From Candidatus Levyibacteriota bacterium (lineage in GTDB: Bacteria; Patescibacteriota; Microgenomatia; Levybacterales; UBA12049), in assembly GCA_903872785.1 (NCBI GenBank), contig CAIQLZ010000091.1, positions 1 through 12,983 of the forward strand: a stretch of DNA of 12,983 bases. Direction: 5' to 3'. The notes under the pieces are model-generated. The model had not been told where the DNA came from. It did not search any database and was given only the letters and a program-made list of their open reading frames with translations. Both the position numbers and the translations under genes were made by a program. Position 1 is the stretch's first letter; every line of letters starts with the position of its first letter. Shown here in pieces: positions 1 to 5,850 of the stretch.

Positions 1-1
1 A

Positions 2-553
2 ATGAGAACATATAAAACGGAGGGAATTGTTCTTAAAAGAAGAAATTTGGGCGAAGCAGATAAGGTTTTAACCATACTTAGTAAAGAATTTGGGAAAATA
101 GCAGTTAAAGCTCCGGGCGTAAGGCGTATTTCCAGCCGCAGATCATCCCATGTTGAGTTGCTAAATTTTTCGCAGTTTACTCTTTATAGAAGTTCTAAAA
201 CTAGCATGCCTATAGTTACGGAAGCGCAAACTCTTGAAGACTTTTCTTCTATCAAAAGCGATCTTCATAAAATTGGGTATGCTTATTATATTTGTGAATT
301 GATAAATGGTTTGTGCGCAGATAATCAGGAAAATAGATCTGTATTTTTTTATTTAAAATCTGTTCTTCTTGAACTTTCTAAAACTTTGGATACGCAAAAT
401 TTGATAAAAAAATTTGAAAAAGATCTTTTGATGGAACTCGGGTTTTGGACAGAAGCAAAGCTTTTACAGACTCAGGATTCACAGGCAGTTATGGAAGAGT
501 TGTTGGAAAGAAAAATTAAGACCCTGCGTGTTATACCGCTTTTTCTTGAGTAA
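2..553 (+). CDS. recO: DNA repair protein RecO (short form)
   Basis: RecO is the recombination mediator that works with RecR to load RecA onto SSB-coated single-stranded DNA and anneals complementary strands. The N-terminus (KTEGIVLKRRNLGEADKVLT, about residues 5-24) is the hallmark start of the RecO OB-fold, which should span about residues 1-80. The rest (about 85-183) looks helical, as in the RecO C-terminal domain. At 183 residues it is shorter than the usual 230-250, and it lacks the four-cysteine zinc-binding motif found in many RecO proteins; only one Cys is visible. The ATG is at the extreme window edge, and its position two residues before the conserved YKTEGIVL motif fits a true start, though upstream bases cannot be seen. 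The C-terminus runs smoothly to TAA with no sign of a frameshift, so the shortness looks natural. The glyS promoter begins within 20 bases after the stop. Confidence 0.88.
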   Translation: MRTYKTEGIVLKRRNLGEADKVLTILSKEFGKIAVKAPGVRRISSRRSSHVELLNFSQFTLYRSSKTSMPIVTEAQTLEDFSSIKSDLHKIGYAYYICELINGLCADNQENRSVFFYLKSVLLELSKTLDTQNLIKKFEKDLLMELGFWTEAKLLQTQDSQAVMEELLERKIKTLRVIPLFLE

Positions 554-568
554 GGCAAATGCTTCTTG

Positions 569-577
569 TGCTATAAT
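569..577 (+). promoter_or_regulatory. Extended -10 promoter of glyS
   Basis: The bases TGC-TATAAT form a perfect -10 hexamer (572-577) with an extended -10 TG dinucleotide (569-570). No good -35 lies 16-18 bases upstream; TTGAGT at 546-551 would leave a 20-base spacer. The ATG at 585 begins 8 bases after the -10 ends, so transcription should start at or within a base or two of that ATG, giving an essentially leaderless mRNA. This supports 585 over the in-frame ATG at 528, which lies upstream of the promoter and inside recO. Confidence 0.6.
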
Positions 578-584
578 TTATTCA

Positions 585-1958
585 ATGGATGAATCAAACT
601 TAATGGATAAAATTACCGCTCTTTGTAAAAGACGGGGATTAATATTTCAAGGATCGGAAATCTACGGGGGGTTAGCGAATACATATGATTACGGTCCGGC
701 CGGCACAGAGCTTTTACGCAATATCAGAAACTTATGGTGGGATTATTTTGTGCATAAGCGTTCGGATGTTGTAGGATTAGATGCGAGTGTTATTTCTCAT
801 CAGGAGATTTGGCGTGCTTCAGGGCATACTGCCGGATTTGCAGACGCAATGGTAGATTGCAGGAATTGTAAGCTTCGTATGCGCGCAGATCATCTGATTG
901 AGGAAAAAATCAAAAAGAAAGTAGAAGGCAAAAGTTTACAGGAGTTGGAAGAGATAATTAGCTCCAACAAAGATGTAATTTGTCCCAATTGCGGGAAACA
1001 TGATTGGACTTCTGTTCGCAAATTTAACTTACTGTTTCCGGTTAATTTGGGAATTATTGAGGGAGATCAGTCTTTGGCTTATCTTCGGGGAGAAACAGCA
1101 CAGGGGATGTTTATTAATTTTAAAAATATTGTTGATTCATCCCGTGTTAAGCTGCCCTTTGGAATAGCTCAGATCGGAAAAAGTTTCAGAAACGAAATAA
1201 CTCCGGGAAATTCCGTCTTTAGAACTTTGGAGTTTGAACAGGCAGAGTTGGAATATTTCTTTGACTCTGAAGAGCAGGATTGGAAAAAGCTTTTTGACGC
1301 ATGGAAAAACACAATGTGGGATTTTGTCACAAAGGCATTAAATATTAACGAAAATAATCTCCGCTGGAGAGAGCATTCGGACGAAGAAAGATCTTTTTAC
1401 AGCAAAAGAACGGAAGATTTGGAATATAAATTTCCCTTCGGATTCAAAGAGCTGTGGGGATTAGCTTACAGGACGGATTATGATCTTAAGCAGCATGGAA
1501 AATTTTCGAATAAAGATTTGTCTATTGTTGATCCCACAGGTAAAAAAATTACGCCTCATGTTATAGAGCCGGCAGTTGGTATAAACCGTTTGCTTTTAAT
1601 GATTCTTTCAGATTCTTACACTGAAGAAAAAGATAGAATAGTTTTGAAACTTAGTCCGAAGATTGCTCCTTATAAAGTTGCTGTATTTCCATTGTTAGCT
1701 AATAAGCCGGAATTAGTTAAAAAGGCGGAGGAAATTTATAAAAGTTTAAAGGAAAACTTCGTAACAGTTTTTGATGGGAGAGGAAATATCGGTAAACGTT
1801 ATTTTGCGCAGGATGAAATCGGTACTCCATTTTGCATAACAGTTGATTTTGAAACTTTGGAAGACAATGCGGTTACGGTTCGTGATCGGGACACAATGAA
1901 TCAGAAAAGAATAAAGATAGAAAATTTAGTTGCTTATTTGCAGAAAAAGTTAGTTTAG
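585..1958 (+). CDS. glyS: Glycine--tRNA ligase, dimeric (alpha2) class II type
   Basis: This enzyme charges tRNA-Gly with glycine in the cytoplasm. It is the single-chain dimeric type found in archaea, eukaryotes and part of the bacteria, not the two-subunit GlyQ/GlyS type. From the ATG at 585 it has 457 residues. It opens with the GLIFQGSEIYGG and YDYGPAG motifs. Two CxxC pairs (about C92/C95 and C133/C136) should bind zinc in the insertion domain. LRGETAQG lies near residue 167, class II motif 2 (FRNEITPG, arginine near 202) follows, and motif 3 (HVIEPAVGINR, arginine near 335) comes after it. The C-terminal part from APYKVAVFPL is the anticodon-binding domain. An in-frame ATG at 528 would overlap recO by 26 bases and add 19 residues lacking family similarity; a third ATG lies at 603. 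I prefer 585 because of the adjacent promoter. The TAG stop overlaps the stop of the convergent purF gene. Confidence 0.95.
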   Translation: MDESNLMDKITALCKRRGLIFQGSEIYGGLANTYDYGPAGTELLRNIRNLWWDYFVHKRSDVVGLDASVISHQEIWRASGHTAGFADAMVDCRNCKLRMRADHLIEEKIKKKVEGKSLQELEEIISSNKDVICPNCGKHDWTSVRKFNLLFPVNLGIIEGDQSLAYLRGETAQGMFINFKNIVDSSRVKLPFGIAQIGKSFRNEITPGNSVFRTLEFEQAELEYFFDSEEQDWKKLFDAWKNTMWDFVTKALNINENNLRWREHSDEERSFYSKRTEDLEYKFPFGFKELWGLAYRTDYDLKQHGKFSNKDLSIVDPTGKKITPHVIEPAVGINRLLLMILSDSYTEEKDRIVLKLSPKIAPYKVAVFPLLANKPELVKKAEEIYKSLKENFVTVFDGRGNIGKRYFAQDEIGTPFCITVDFETLEDNAVTVRDRDTMNQKRIKIENLVAYLQKKLV

Positions 1959-3505
1959 CTTTGCGGCTGATAGACAATTCCCTCTTTACTTATCGGATGA
2001 AGACCGGTTATGCATCCTCCGCATCCGCCATTTCTTAAAAATATTTCCTTCGGATTTCCTGGCAGATATATATTTCTAGTTTCGGTACGCGCTTTAATAA
2101 AGCCCTCATGTGATATGTAATTTACGCTCGTAGCTCCAATTTCTTTAGCAATAGCTTTTTCATTTCCATGATTTCTGAAAGCGATTAATTCATTGTTAGT
2201 TCGCAGACTTACTCCTAAGTGACACGGAAATCTAACTTGGGGAAATCCTAAAATCCAATGAACTTCTTTTGCGCCAAGATAAAACATTACTTTGGTTAGG
2301 GATATAGCTGTTGATCCTCTTATCATAGAATCATCGCCAACTACAGCTATGGCATCTTTCCAAATCCGCGGGTCAGGAACCAATGAGAGCTTGCTTGATA
2401 CCATCTCGGGAATGTTTGTTAAACATTCGTCTTTCATAAAAGTTCTAGTTTGTCCGTTTTGATCGTAATGATCTCTCAGAAGAACTTGTCGGTAGGGAAG
2501 ACGCGTTCCTATTGCATATCCGGTTGAAACTGCAACTCCGGAATCTGATACTCCTACAACAAAAGTTGCATTTTTAATTGGTTTTTCTTTGGCCAGTATT
2601 AGACCGCACTTTTCTCTAAATCTTAGATTAGATAGCCATTTTTCCGGATGAATTGAGTCATCTGATTCATCGTACGTTGGATTCATAGAGTCTGGCCTAC
2701 TGAAATATGCCCATTCCAAGTCACAAAAATTGCCGGCAGTGCTCCATCCTTCTTTTAAGGTGGTTATGCCGTTCTCATTGATTCTAATAATTTCACCTCT
2801 TTTTATTTCTCTTTCTGGTTTTATTCCTAGTTTATCTAATGCGTGAGTTTCAGATACGATTATCCAGCCGTTATTACATTTACCAAGTATCATCGGGCGT
2901 ACCCCAAATTGATCTCTGGCTGCAAATAAGGCGTCGTCAGTTCCGATCAACATAGAATATGCTCCATTTGCCTTGCTTAAAGTATTTATAATCTTTTCTT
3001 CAGGAGTGTTGCCTAAGGAATACTGAAGAGTTTTTGCAAAAATAAAAGTGTCACTTGCGCCTTCAGGGATATTTTCAGGAATATTTTTTTTTATTTTGTC
3101 GTTTATCGCAAATTCTCCGTTATGGATTACGGAAAAATTTATTCCGTCAGGAGTTTTGACAATAATCGGTTGAAGATTGCTCTCTTCGTAGCTGCCGGAG
3201 GTTCCATAGCGGGTATGAAAAATTGCCCAATTACTGGTGCTTTCAATTTTTTCAAAATTATTTCTTAATTCTGCCGGGAGAGCTTGATCTATTGTCCCGA
3301 TTCTTATATATTTTTGGATATTCTGACTGGTATTTATGGCAAATCCTAATCCATGCTGTCCTCTGTGCCATAACGCTCTTGAGGCCGTACTCCCAAGGTC
3401 GAATTGTTGAAGAATACTGCCTTTGGGATTATAAATGCCGATTATGCCACACTTTTCTTGTAATGATCTCTCGGGAATTGCAGAAATTATTTCTTTTGAA
3501 GGCAT
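1955..3505 (-). CDS. purF: Amidophosphoribosyltransferase (PurF type)
   Basis: PurF catalyses the first step of purine synthesis: glutamine plus PRPP gives phosphoribosylamine. The N-terminal half is a class II (Ntn) glutaminase. Cys19, exposed after removal of a propeptide, starts CGIIGIY, followed by WHRGQ, HTRYGTSG, HNGEF and SDT. The C-terminal half is a phosphoribosyltransferase with the PRPP loop GDDSMIRGST (about residues 390-399). VSDSG stands where VPDSG is usual, and RDHYDQNGQTRTF replaces the usual RNHYxGRTF, so the acceptor half is diverged. Of the four Fe-S cysteines of the Bacillus-type enzyme, three seem present (about C428, C495, C498), while the SETCALD-type position reads SETHALD (about H221). 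The minus-strand ATG at 3505 gives 516 residues with an 18-residue propeptide. A TTG at 3532 would add 9 residues but overlaps the predicted -10. No other purine gene is in the window. The family is clear; the exact in vivo acceptor is less so. Confidence 0.87.
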   Translation of the reverse strand: MPSKEIISAIPERSLQEKCGIIGIYNPKGSILQQFDLGSTASRALWHRGQHGLGFAINTSQNIQKYIRIGTIDQALPAELRNNFEKIESTSNWAIFHTRYGTSGSYEESNLQPIIVKTPDGINFSVIHNGEFAINDKIKKNIPENIPEGASDTFIFAKTLQYSLGNTPEEKIINTLSKANGAYSMLIGTDDALFAARDQFGVRPMILGKCNNGWIIVSETHALDKLGIKPEREIKRGEIIRINENGITTLKEGWSTAGNFCDLEWAYFSRPDSMNPTYDESDDSIHPEKWLSNLRFREKCGLILAKEKPIKNATFVVGVSDSGVAVSTGYAIGTRLPYRQVLLRDHYDQNGQTRTFMKDECLTNIPEMVSSKLSLVPDPRIWKDAIAVVGDDSMIRGSTAISLTKVMFYLGAKEVHWILGFPQVRFPCHLGVSLRTNNELIAFRNHGNEKAIAKEIGATSVNYISHEGFIKARTETRNIYLPGNPKEIFLRNGGCGGCITGLHPISKEGIVYQPQS

Positions 3506-3531
3506 AATTTTATTCAGCCCTTGACGCTTCA

Positions 3532-3560
3532 ACTTTAACTTAAATTATTTTGTATTTCAA
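3532..3560 (-). promoter_or_regulatory. Promoter of purF
   Basis: On the minus strand, TTGAAA (3560-3555) is followed by a 17-base spacer and TAAAGT (3537-3532), a plausible sigma-70-type promoter. Transcription would start near 3525, downstream of the TTG at 3532 and about 20 bases before the ATG at 3505. An AAGGG lies in that short leader. Confidence 0.5.
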
Positions 3561-3585
3561 GGGGTAATTATTATTTCAAATGGCC

Positions 3586-3613
3586 TTGACAAAAAATTAA
3601 GCATTGATACAAT
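3586..3613 (+). promoter_or_regulatory. Promoter of the small membrane-anchored protein gene
   Basis: A perfect -35 TTGACA (3586-3591) is followed after 16 bases by TACAAT (3608-3613), with an extended -10 TG at 3605-3606. The ATG at 3625 begins 12 bases after the -10 ends, so the predicted 5' leader is only about 4-5 bases. It points away from the purF promoter, and their two -35 elements lie 25 bases apart. Confidence 0.65.
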
Positions 3614-3624
3614 ATAGAATATTG

Positions 3625-4086
3625 ATGGAAAATAAAAATTTACTTATAGCCATAATAGTCGGTTTGGTTGTTCTGATTGGCGGAGGATTATTCTTTTTCG
3701 TTAGTAAAAAAACAAGTCCCACTCCCGTTGAACAAGCACCTGCTGAGGAAAAAGTAACCATAATTAAACCTGAGGAAATAGGCTTGAGTTTGTCTGCCTC
3801 AAGTGACAATCATAAGGTAATTCTTCAAGTTGCGAATACAAAAGGTATTTCAAGTCTTGACTATGAGCTGGATTATATATCTCAAGGGAATATTCCCAGA
3901 GGAGTTATAGGACAAATAAGCATAAAACAAGCCGGAGAGAAAGTTTTAAAGGAAATAACTCTTGGGACGTGTTCGGATGTCTGTCATTACGATCAGGATG
4001 TTTCTAATCTAAAATTAATCCTGAAAGTTGCAAAAACTGACGGTACTACCTCGCAAGTTGAAAAATCCCTCGAATTAAGCCAATAA
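3625..4086 (+). CDS. Membrane-anchored protein of unknown function with extracytoplasmic domain
   Basis: I do not recognise a family. The 153-residue protein has a short charged N-terminus (MENKN) and one hydrophobic membrane segment (about residues 6-26). A proline/threonine/glutamate-rich linker (about 30-48) precedes a roughly 100-residue domain with alternating hydrophobic and polar residues typical of a small beta-sandwich. The domain carries its only two cysteines as CxxxC (C116 and C120, in GTCSDVC), which could form a disulfide outside the cell. There is no lipobox cysteine, so it is probably held by an uncleaved signal anchor. An upstream in-frame TTG at 3604 falls inside the -10 region, so the ATG at 3625 is chosen. 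The gene has its own promoter, is divergent from purF, and sits just before the MraZ-controlled promoter. No terminator is visible after its TAA. Confidence 0.75.
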   Translation: MENKNLLIAIIVGLVVLIGGGLFFFVSKKTSPTPVEQAPAEEKVTIIKPEEIGLSLSASSDNHKVILQVANTKGISSLDYELDYISQGNIPRGVIGQISIKQAGEKVLKEITLGTCSDVCHYDQDVSNLKLILKVAKTDGTTSQVEKSLELSQ

Positions 4087-4140
4087 ATCCTGCATATTGA
4101 GTTTTAATTTTCCCGATACACTATTTTAGTTATCTTCCGC

Positions 4141-4172
4141 TTGACAAGTGGTTTAAAGTGGTTCATTATAAT
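4141..4172 (+). promoter_or_regulatory. Promoter of the mraZ (dcw) operon
   Basis: A perfect TTGACA (4141-4146) and a perfect TATAAT (4167-4172) are 20 bases apart, longer than the usual 17. The alternative -10 CATTAT (4164-4169) restores a 17-base spacer with four of six matches. Transcription would start near 4176-4180, giving a leader of about 55-60 bases. One MraZ box overlaps the -35 end, one lies in the spacer and three lie at or just after the start site, a layout fit for repression. Confidence 0.75.
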
Positions 4173-4202
4173 AATAAGTGGTCCAAAGTGGGAAAAAGTG
4201 GG
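4146..4202 (+). promoter_or_regulatory. MraZ operator: five AAGTGG(T/G) boxes in 10-bp phase
   Basis: Direct copies of AAGTGG followed by T or G begin at 4146, 4156, 4176, 4186 and 4196. All are a multiple of 10 bases apart, so they face the same side of the helix. The one empty slot (4166) is occupied by the -10 hexamer. MraZ proteins are known to bind GTGG-type direct repeats with 10-bp spacing upstream of their own gene (TGGGN repeats in E. coli, AAAGTGG-type boxes in mollicutes). A weaker half-match (AAGTAA, 4205) follows one base out of phase. Confidence 0.85.
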
Positions 4203-4216
4203 ACAAGTAAATTTAA

Positions 4217-4226
4217 GAAAGGCAGG
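4217..4226 (+). promoter_or_regulatory. Ribosome binding site of mraZ
   Basis: GAAAGGCAGG lies 8 bases before the ATG at 4235 and holds two AGG cores. It is one of the few recognisable Shine-Dalgarno-like sites in the window, consistent with mraZ being the gene with a proper leader. Confidence 0.45.
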
Positions 4227-4234
4227 TTGAAAAA

Positions 4235-4678
4235 ATGCTATTAGGACAATATGAAGCTAAGGTTGGAGAAAAAAGCAGGACAGCTTTTCCTAAAAAATTA
4301 AGAGAAGTTATCGGGGAAAAATTAATAATTACATTAGGATATGAAAATTCGCTTATCATCGTCTCGGAACAAGGCTGGAAAGCTCTTCTTGAGGGAACAG
4401 AAGGAAGACCTTTTATTGAGAAGCCTGCCCGAGAAACCCAGCGTTACCTTCTCGGAGGAGCAACCTTCGTTGAGCTTGATTCTAAAGGAAGGTTTGTTAT
4501 ACCTGACTACTTGCGACGCTTTGCAAAAATTAAAACAGAAGTTGTATTCCTAGGGCTGTCCCGGTACGTTGAGCTGTGGGATAAGGAAATTTGGGAGGCC
4601 TACAGACAGAACCTTGAAAAAAACATAGAAAATATTTCTCAAAAACTGATAGACAAAGAGAAAGTAGATAAAACATGA
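4235..4678 (+). CDS. mraZ: Transcriptional regulator MraZ
   Basis: MraZ is a DNA-binding protein with two AbrB-like half-domains that forms ring-shaped oligomers and controls the division and cell-wall cluster it heads. The 147 residues match the family length. The N-terminus MLLGQYEAKVGEKSR carries the first half-motif, with Glu (12) where Asp is usual in DxKGR. The second half-motif is intact (LDSKGRFVIP, about residues 81-90). The tail from about residue 125 is charged and helical. The operator directly upstream, with five phased AAGTGG boxes, is the expected target, so autoregulation is a strong inference. Its TGA stop overlaps the rsmH start as ATGA, implying translational coupling. Confidence 0.95.
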   Translation: MLLGQYEAKVGEKSRTAFPKKLREVIGEKLIITLGYENSLIIVSEQGWKALLEGTEGRPFIEKPARETQRYLLGGATFVELDSKGRFVIPDYLRRFAKIKTEVVFLGLSRYVELWDKEIWEAYRQNLEKNIENISQKLIDKEKVDKT

Positions 4679-5520
4679 GCAATTTTCATAAGCCTGTACT
4701 TTTAAAAGAAACAATAGAGGGATTAAGAATTGAGAATGGGAGGAAATATATTGACGCAACACTTGGAGGAGGAGGGCACAGTTTTGAGATTTTGAAATTG
4801 GGCGGGGCAGTTTTAGGAATTGACGTTGATAAAGACGCATTAGAATTTGTAAAGAGATTTAAACCGGAAAATTTAACTTTAGCCAGAGGAAATTTTAGAG
4901 ATATAGATAAAATTGCACTTTTAAATAATTTCGATAAAGTGGCTGGAATAATTTTTGACCTTGGTGTTTCCAGCCATCAGATAGACGATCCCGCGCGGGG
5001 ATTCAGTTTCCAGAACGAGGGTCCGCTGGATATGCGAATGGATCAGGAATTGGGAGTTAGGGCCCTTGATTTAATCAAAATTCTAACGAAAGGAGAGCTA
5101 AATGAAATATTTACTAAATTTGGTGAAGAAATTCGCGCTTGGGAGATTTCTGACGCTATTGTTAGGGCCCGTAGCGTAAAACCGATTGAAACGACAAAAG
5201 ATCTGGCAAAAATAGTTTTTGCCAAATCCGGGCAGAGCAAAAAAATCTTTCAGGCTTTAAGAATTATAGTAAACGATGAATTGAATGCGGTTGCGGAAGC
5301 TCTGCCAAAAGCATTGAAGCTTTTGGGGGAAAGCAAAAGATTATGTGTAATCTCATTTCATTCTCTGGAAGATAGAATTGTGAAAAAGAAATTTTTAGAA
5401 TTTGAGGAAAAAAATATGGGGAGAATTATTACTGATAAACCGATTATTCCGACAGCTGAGGAAATAGAAAAGAATAGCAGGTCAAGAAGCGCAAAGTTAA
5501 GAATATTTGAAAAAAAATAA
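4675..5520 (+). CDS. rsmH: 16S rRNA (cytosine(1402)-N(4))-methyltransferase RsmH
   Basis: RsmH (MraW) uses SAM to methylate N4 of C1402 in the 16S rRNA decoding centre. Family motifs are all present: KPVLLKETIEGL near the N-terminus; the SAM-binding DATLGGGGHS (about 27-36); FDLGVSSHQIDDPARGFSF (about 94-112) followed by PLDMRMD; FQALRIIVNDEL (positions 5249-5284); and SFHSLEDRIVKKKF near the C-terminus. At 281 residues it is slightly shorter than the usual 300-315, with nothing essential visibly missing. The ATG overlaps the mraZ stop by four bases. mraZ-rsmH-ftsL-ftsI is the classical dcw order, which supports the calls on both sides. Confidence 0.97.
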   Translation: MSNFHKPVLLKETIEGLRIENGRKYIDATLGGGGHSFEILKLGGAVLGIDVDKDALEFVKRFKPENLTLARGNFRDIDKIALLNNFDKVAGIIFDLGVSSHQIDDPARGFSFQNEGPLDMRMDQELGVRALDLIKILTKGELNEIFTKFGEEIRAWEISDAIVRARSVKPIETTKDLAKIVFAKSGQSKKIFQALRIIVNDELNAVAEALPKALKLLGESKRLCVISFHSLEDRIVKKKFLEFEEKNMGRIITDKPIIPTAEEIEKNSRSRSAKLRIFEKK

Positions 5521-5522
5521 AT

Positions 5523-5807
5523 ATGAAAAAAGCATATATCGTAATAATAATTTTAATAGGACTGGTGATTTCTTTATCAGTTGGGAAAGCTATTTTGTAT
5601 AATATGTTGTCTACATCGGGGATTTTTGTCAGTAAAGCTCAGGAGGAAATAAATTCCTATAAAACACAAAATGCCATTTTGTCAGAAGAGCTATTAACGG
5701 CGTCTTCTCTTACGGCTATCGCTGAAAAAGCAAAGCAATCAGGGTTTATTAATGGAAATAATTTAATGATTGTAAAAACATCGGGATCTTTGGCAGTTAG
5801 ACCATAA
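5523..5807 (+). CDS. ftsL: FtsL-like bitopic division protein
   Basis: The 94-residue product has the FtsL/DivIC shape. It starts MKKAY, then one membrane helix (about residues 4-24), then an extracytoplasmic stretch likely to form a coiled coil (about 38-70, with spaced hydrophobic and Glu/Lys residues). It ends with the AIAEKAKQSGF stretch typical of the FtsL end (about 65-75). FtsL with FtsB/DivIC activates the septal synthase FtsWI. Sequence alone cannot separate FtsL from DivIC/FtsB-like proteins; the position between rsmH and ftsI is the main argument for FtsL. The ATG lies two bases after the rsmH TAA with no Shine-Dalgarno sequence, so it is probably coupled to rsmH translation. Confidence 0.75.
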   Translation: MKKAYIVIIILIGLVISLSVGKAILYNMLSTSGIFVSKAQEEINSYKTQNAILSEELLTASSLTAIAEKAKQSGFINGNNLMIVKTSGSLAVRP

Positions 5808-5826
5808 CTTACTTGACGTCGCTTGG

Positions 5827-5835
5827 TGTTATACT
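5827..5835 (+). promoter_or_regulatory. Extended -10 promoter candidate before ftsI
   Basis: TGT-TATACT is an extended -10 element ending 15 bases before the ATG at 5851, predicting a leader of about 8-9 bases. A TTGACG (5813-5818) lies upstream but only 11 bases from the -10, too close for a normal -35, so any activity would rest on the extended -10. Confidence 0.4.
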
Positions 5836-5850
5836 GGGCTTATTGACCAT

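Noticed and set aside
528..584. Upstream in-frame ATG extension of glyS
   Set aside because: It overlaps recO by 26 bases, adds 19 residues with no GlyRS similarity and lies upstream of the extended -10 promoter at 569-577.
3223..3507. 94-codon plus-strand frame antisense to the start of purF
   Set aside because: It is fully inside the strongly supported purF gene, has no promoter or family features and looks like a frame shadow.
3506..3532. TTG start for purF on the minus strand
   Set aside because: It overlaps the predicted -10 and would lie upstream of the transcription start; the ATG at 3505 gives a propeptide of more usual size. Not fully excluded if another promoter is used.
3604..3624. 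TTG start for the small membrane-anchored protein
   Set aside because: It falls inside the extended -10 region, so it would not be in the transcript; the ATG at 3625 gives a normal signal-anchor N-terminus.
4087..4140. Terminator after the membrane-protein gene
   Set aside because: I looked for a GC-rich hairpin followed by T residues and found only AT-rich sequence with no convincing stem.
4550..4840. 96-codon minus-strand frame across the mraZ/rsmH junction
   Set aside because: It is antisense to two well-supported overlapping genes and shows no recognisable domain.
5813..5818. TTGACG as a -35 for ftsI
   Set aside because: Only 11 bases separate it from TATACT, too short for a standard promoter.
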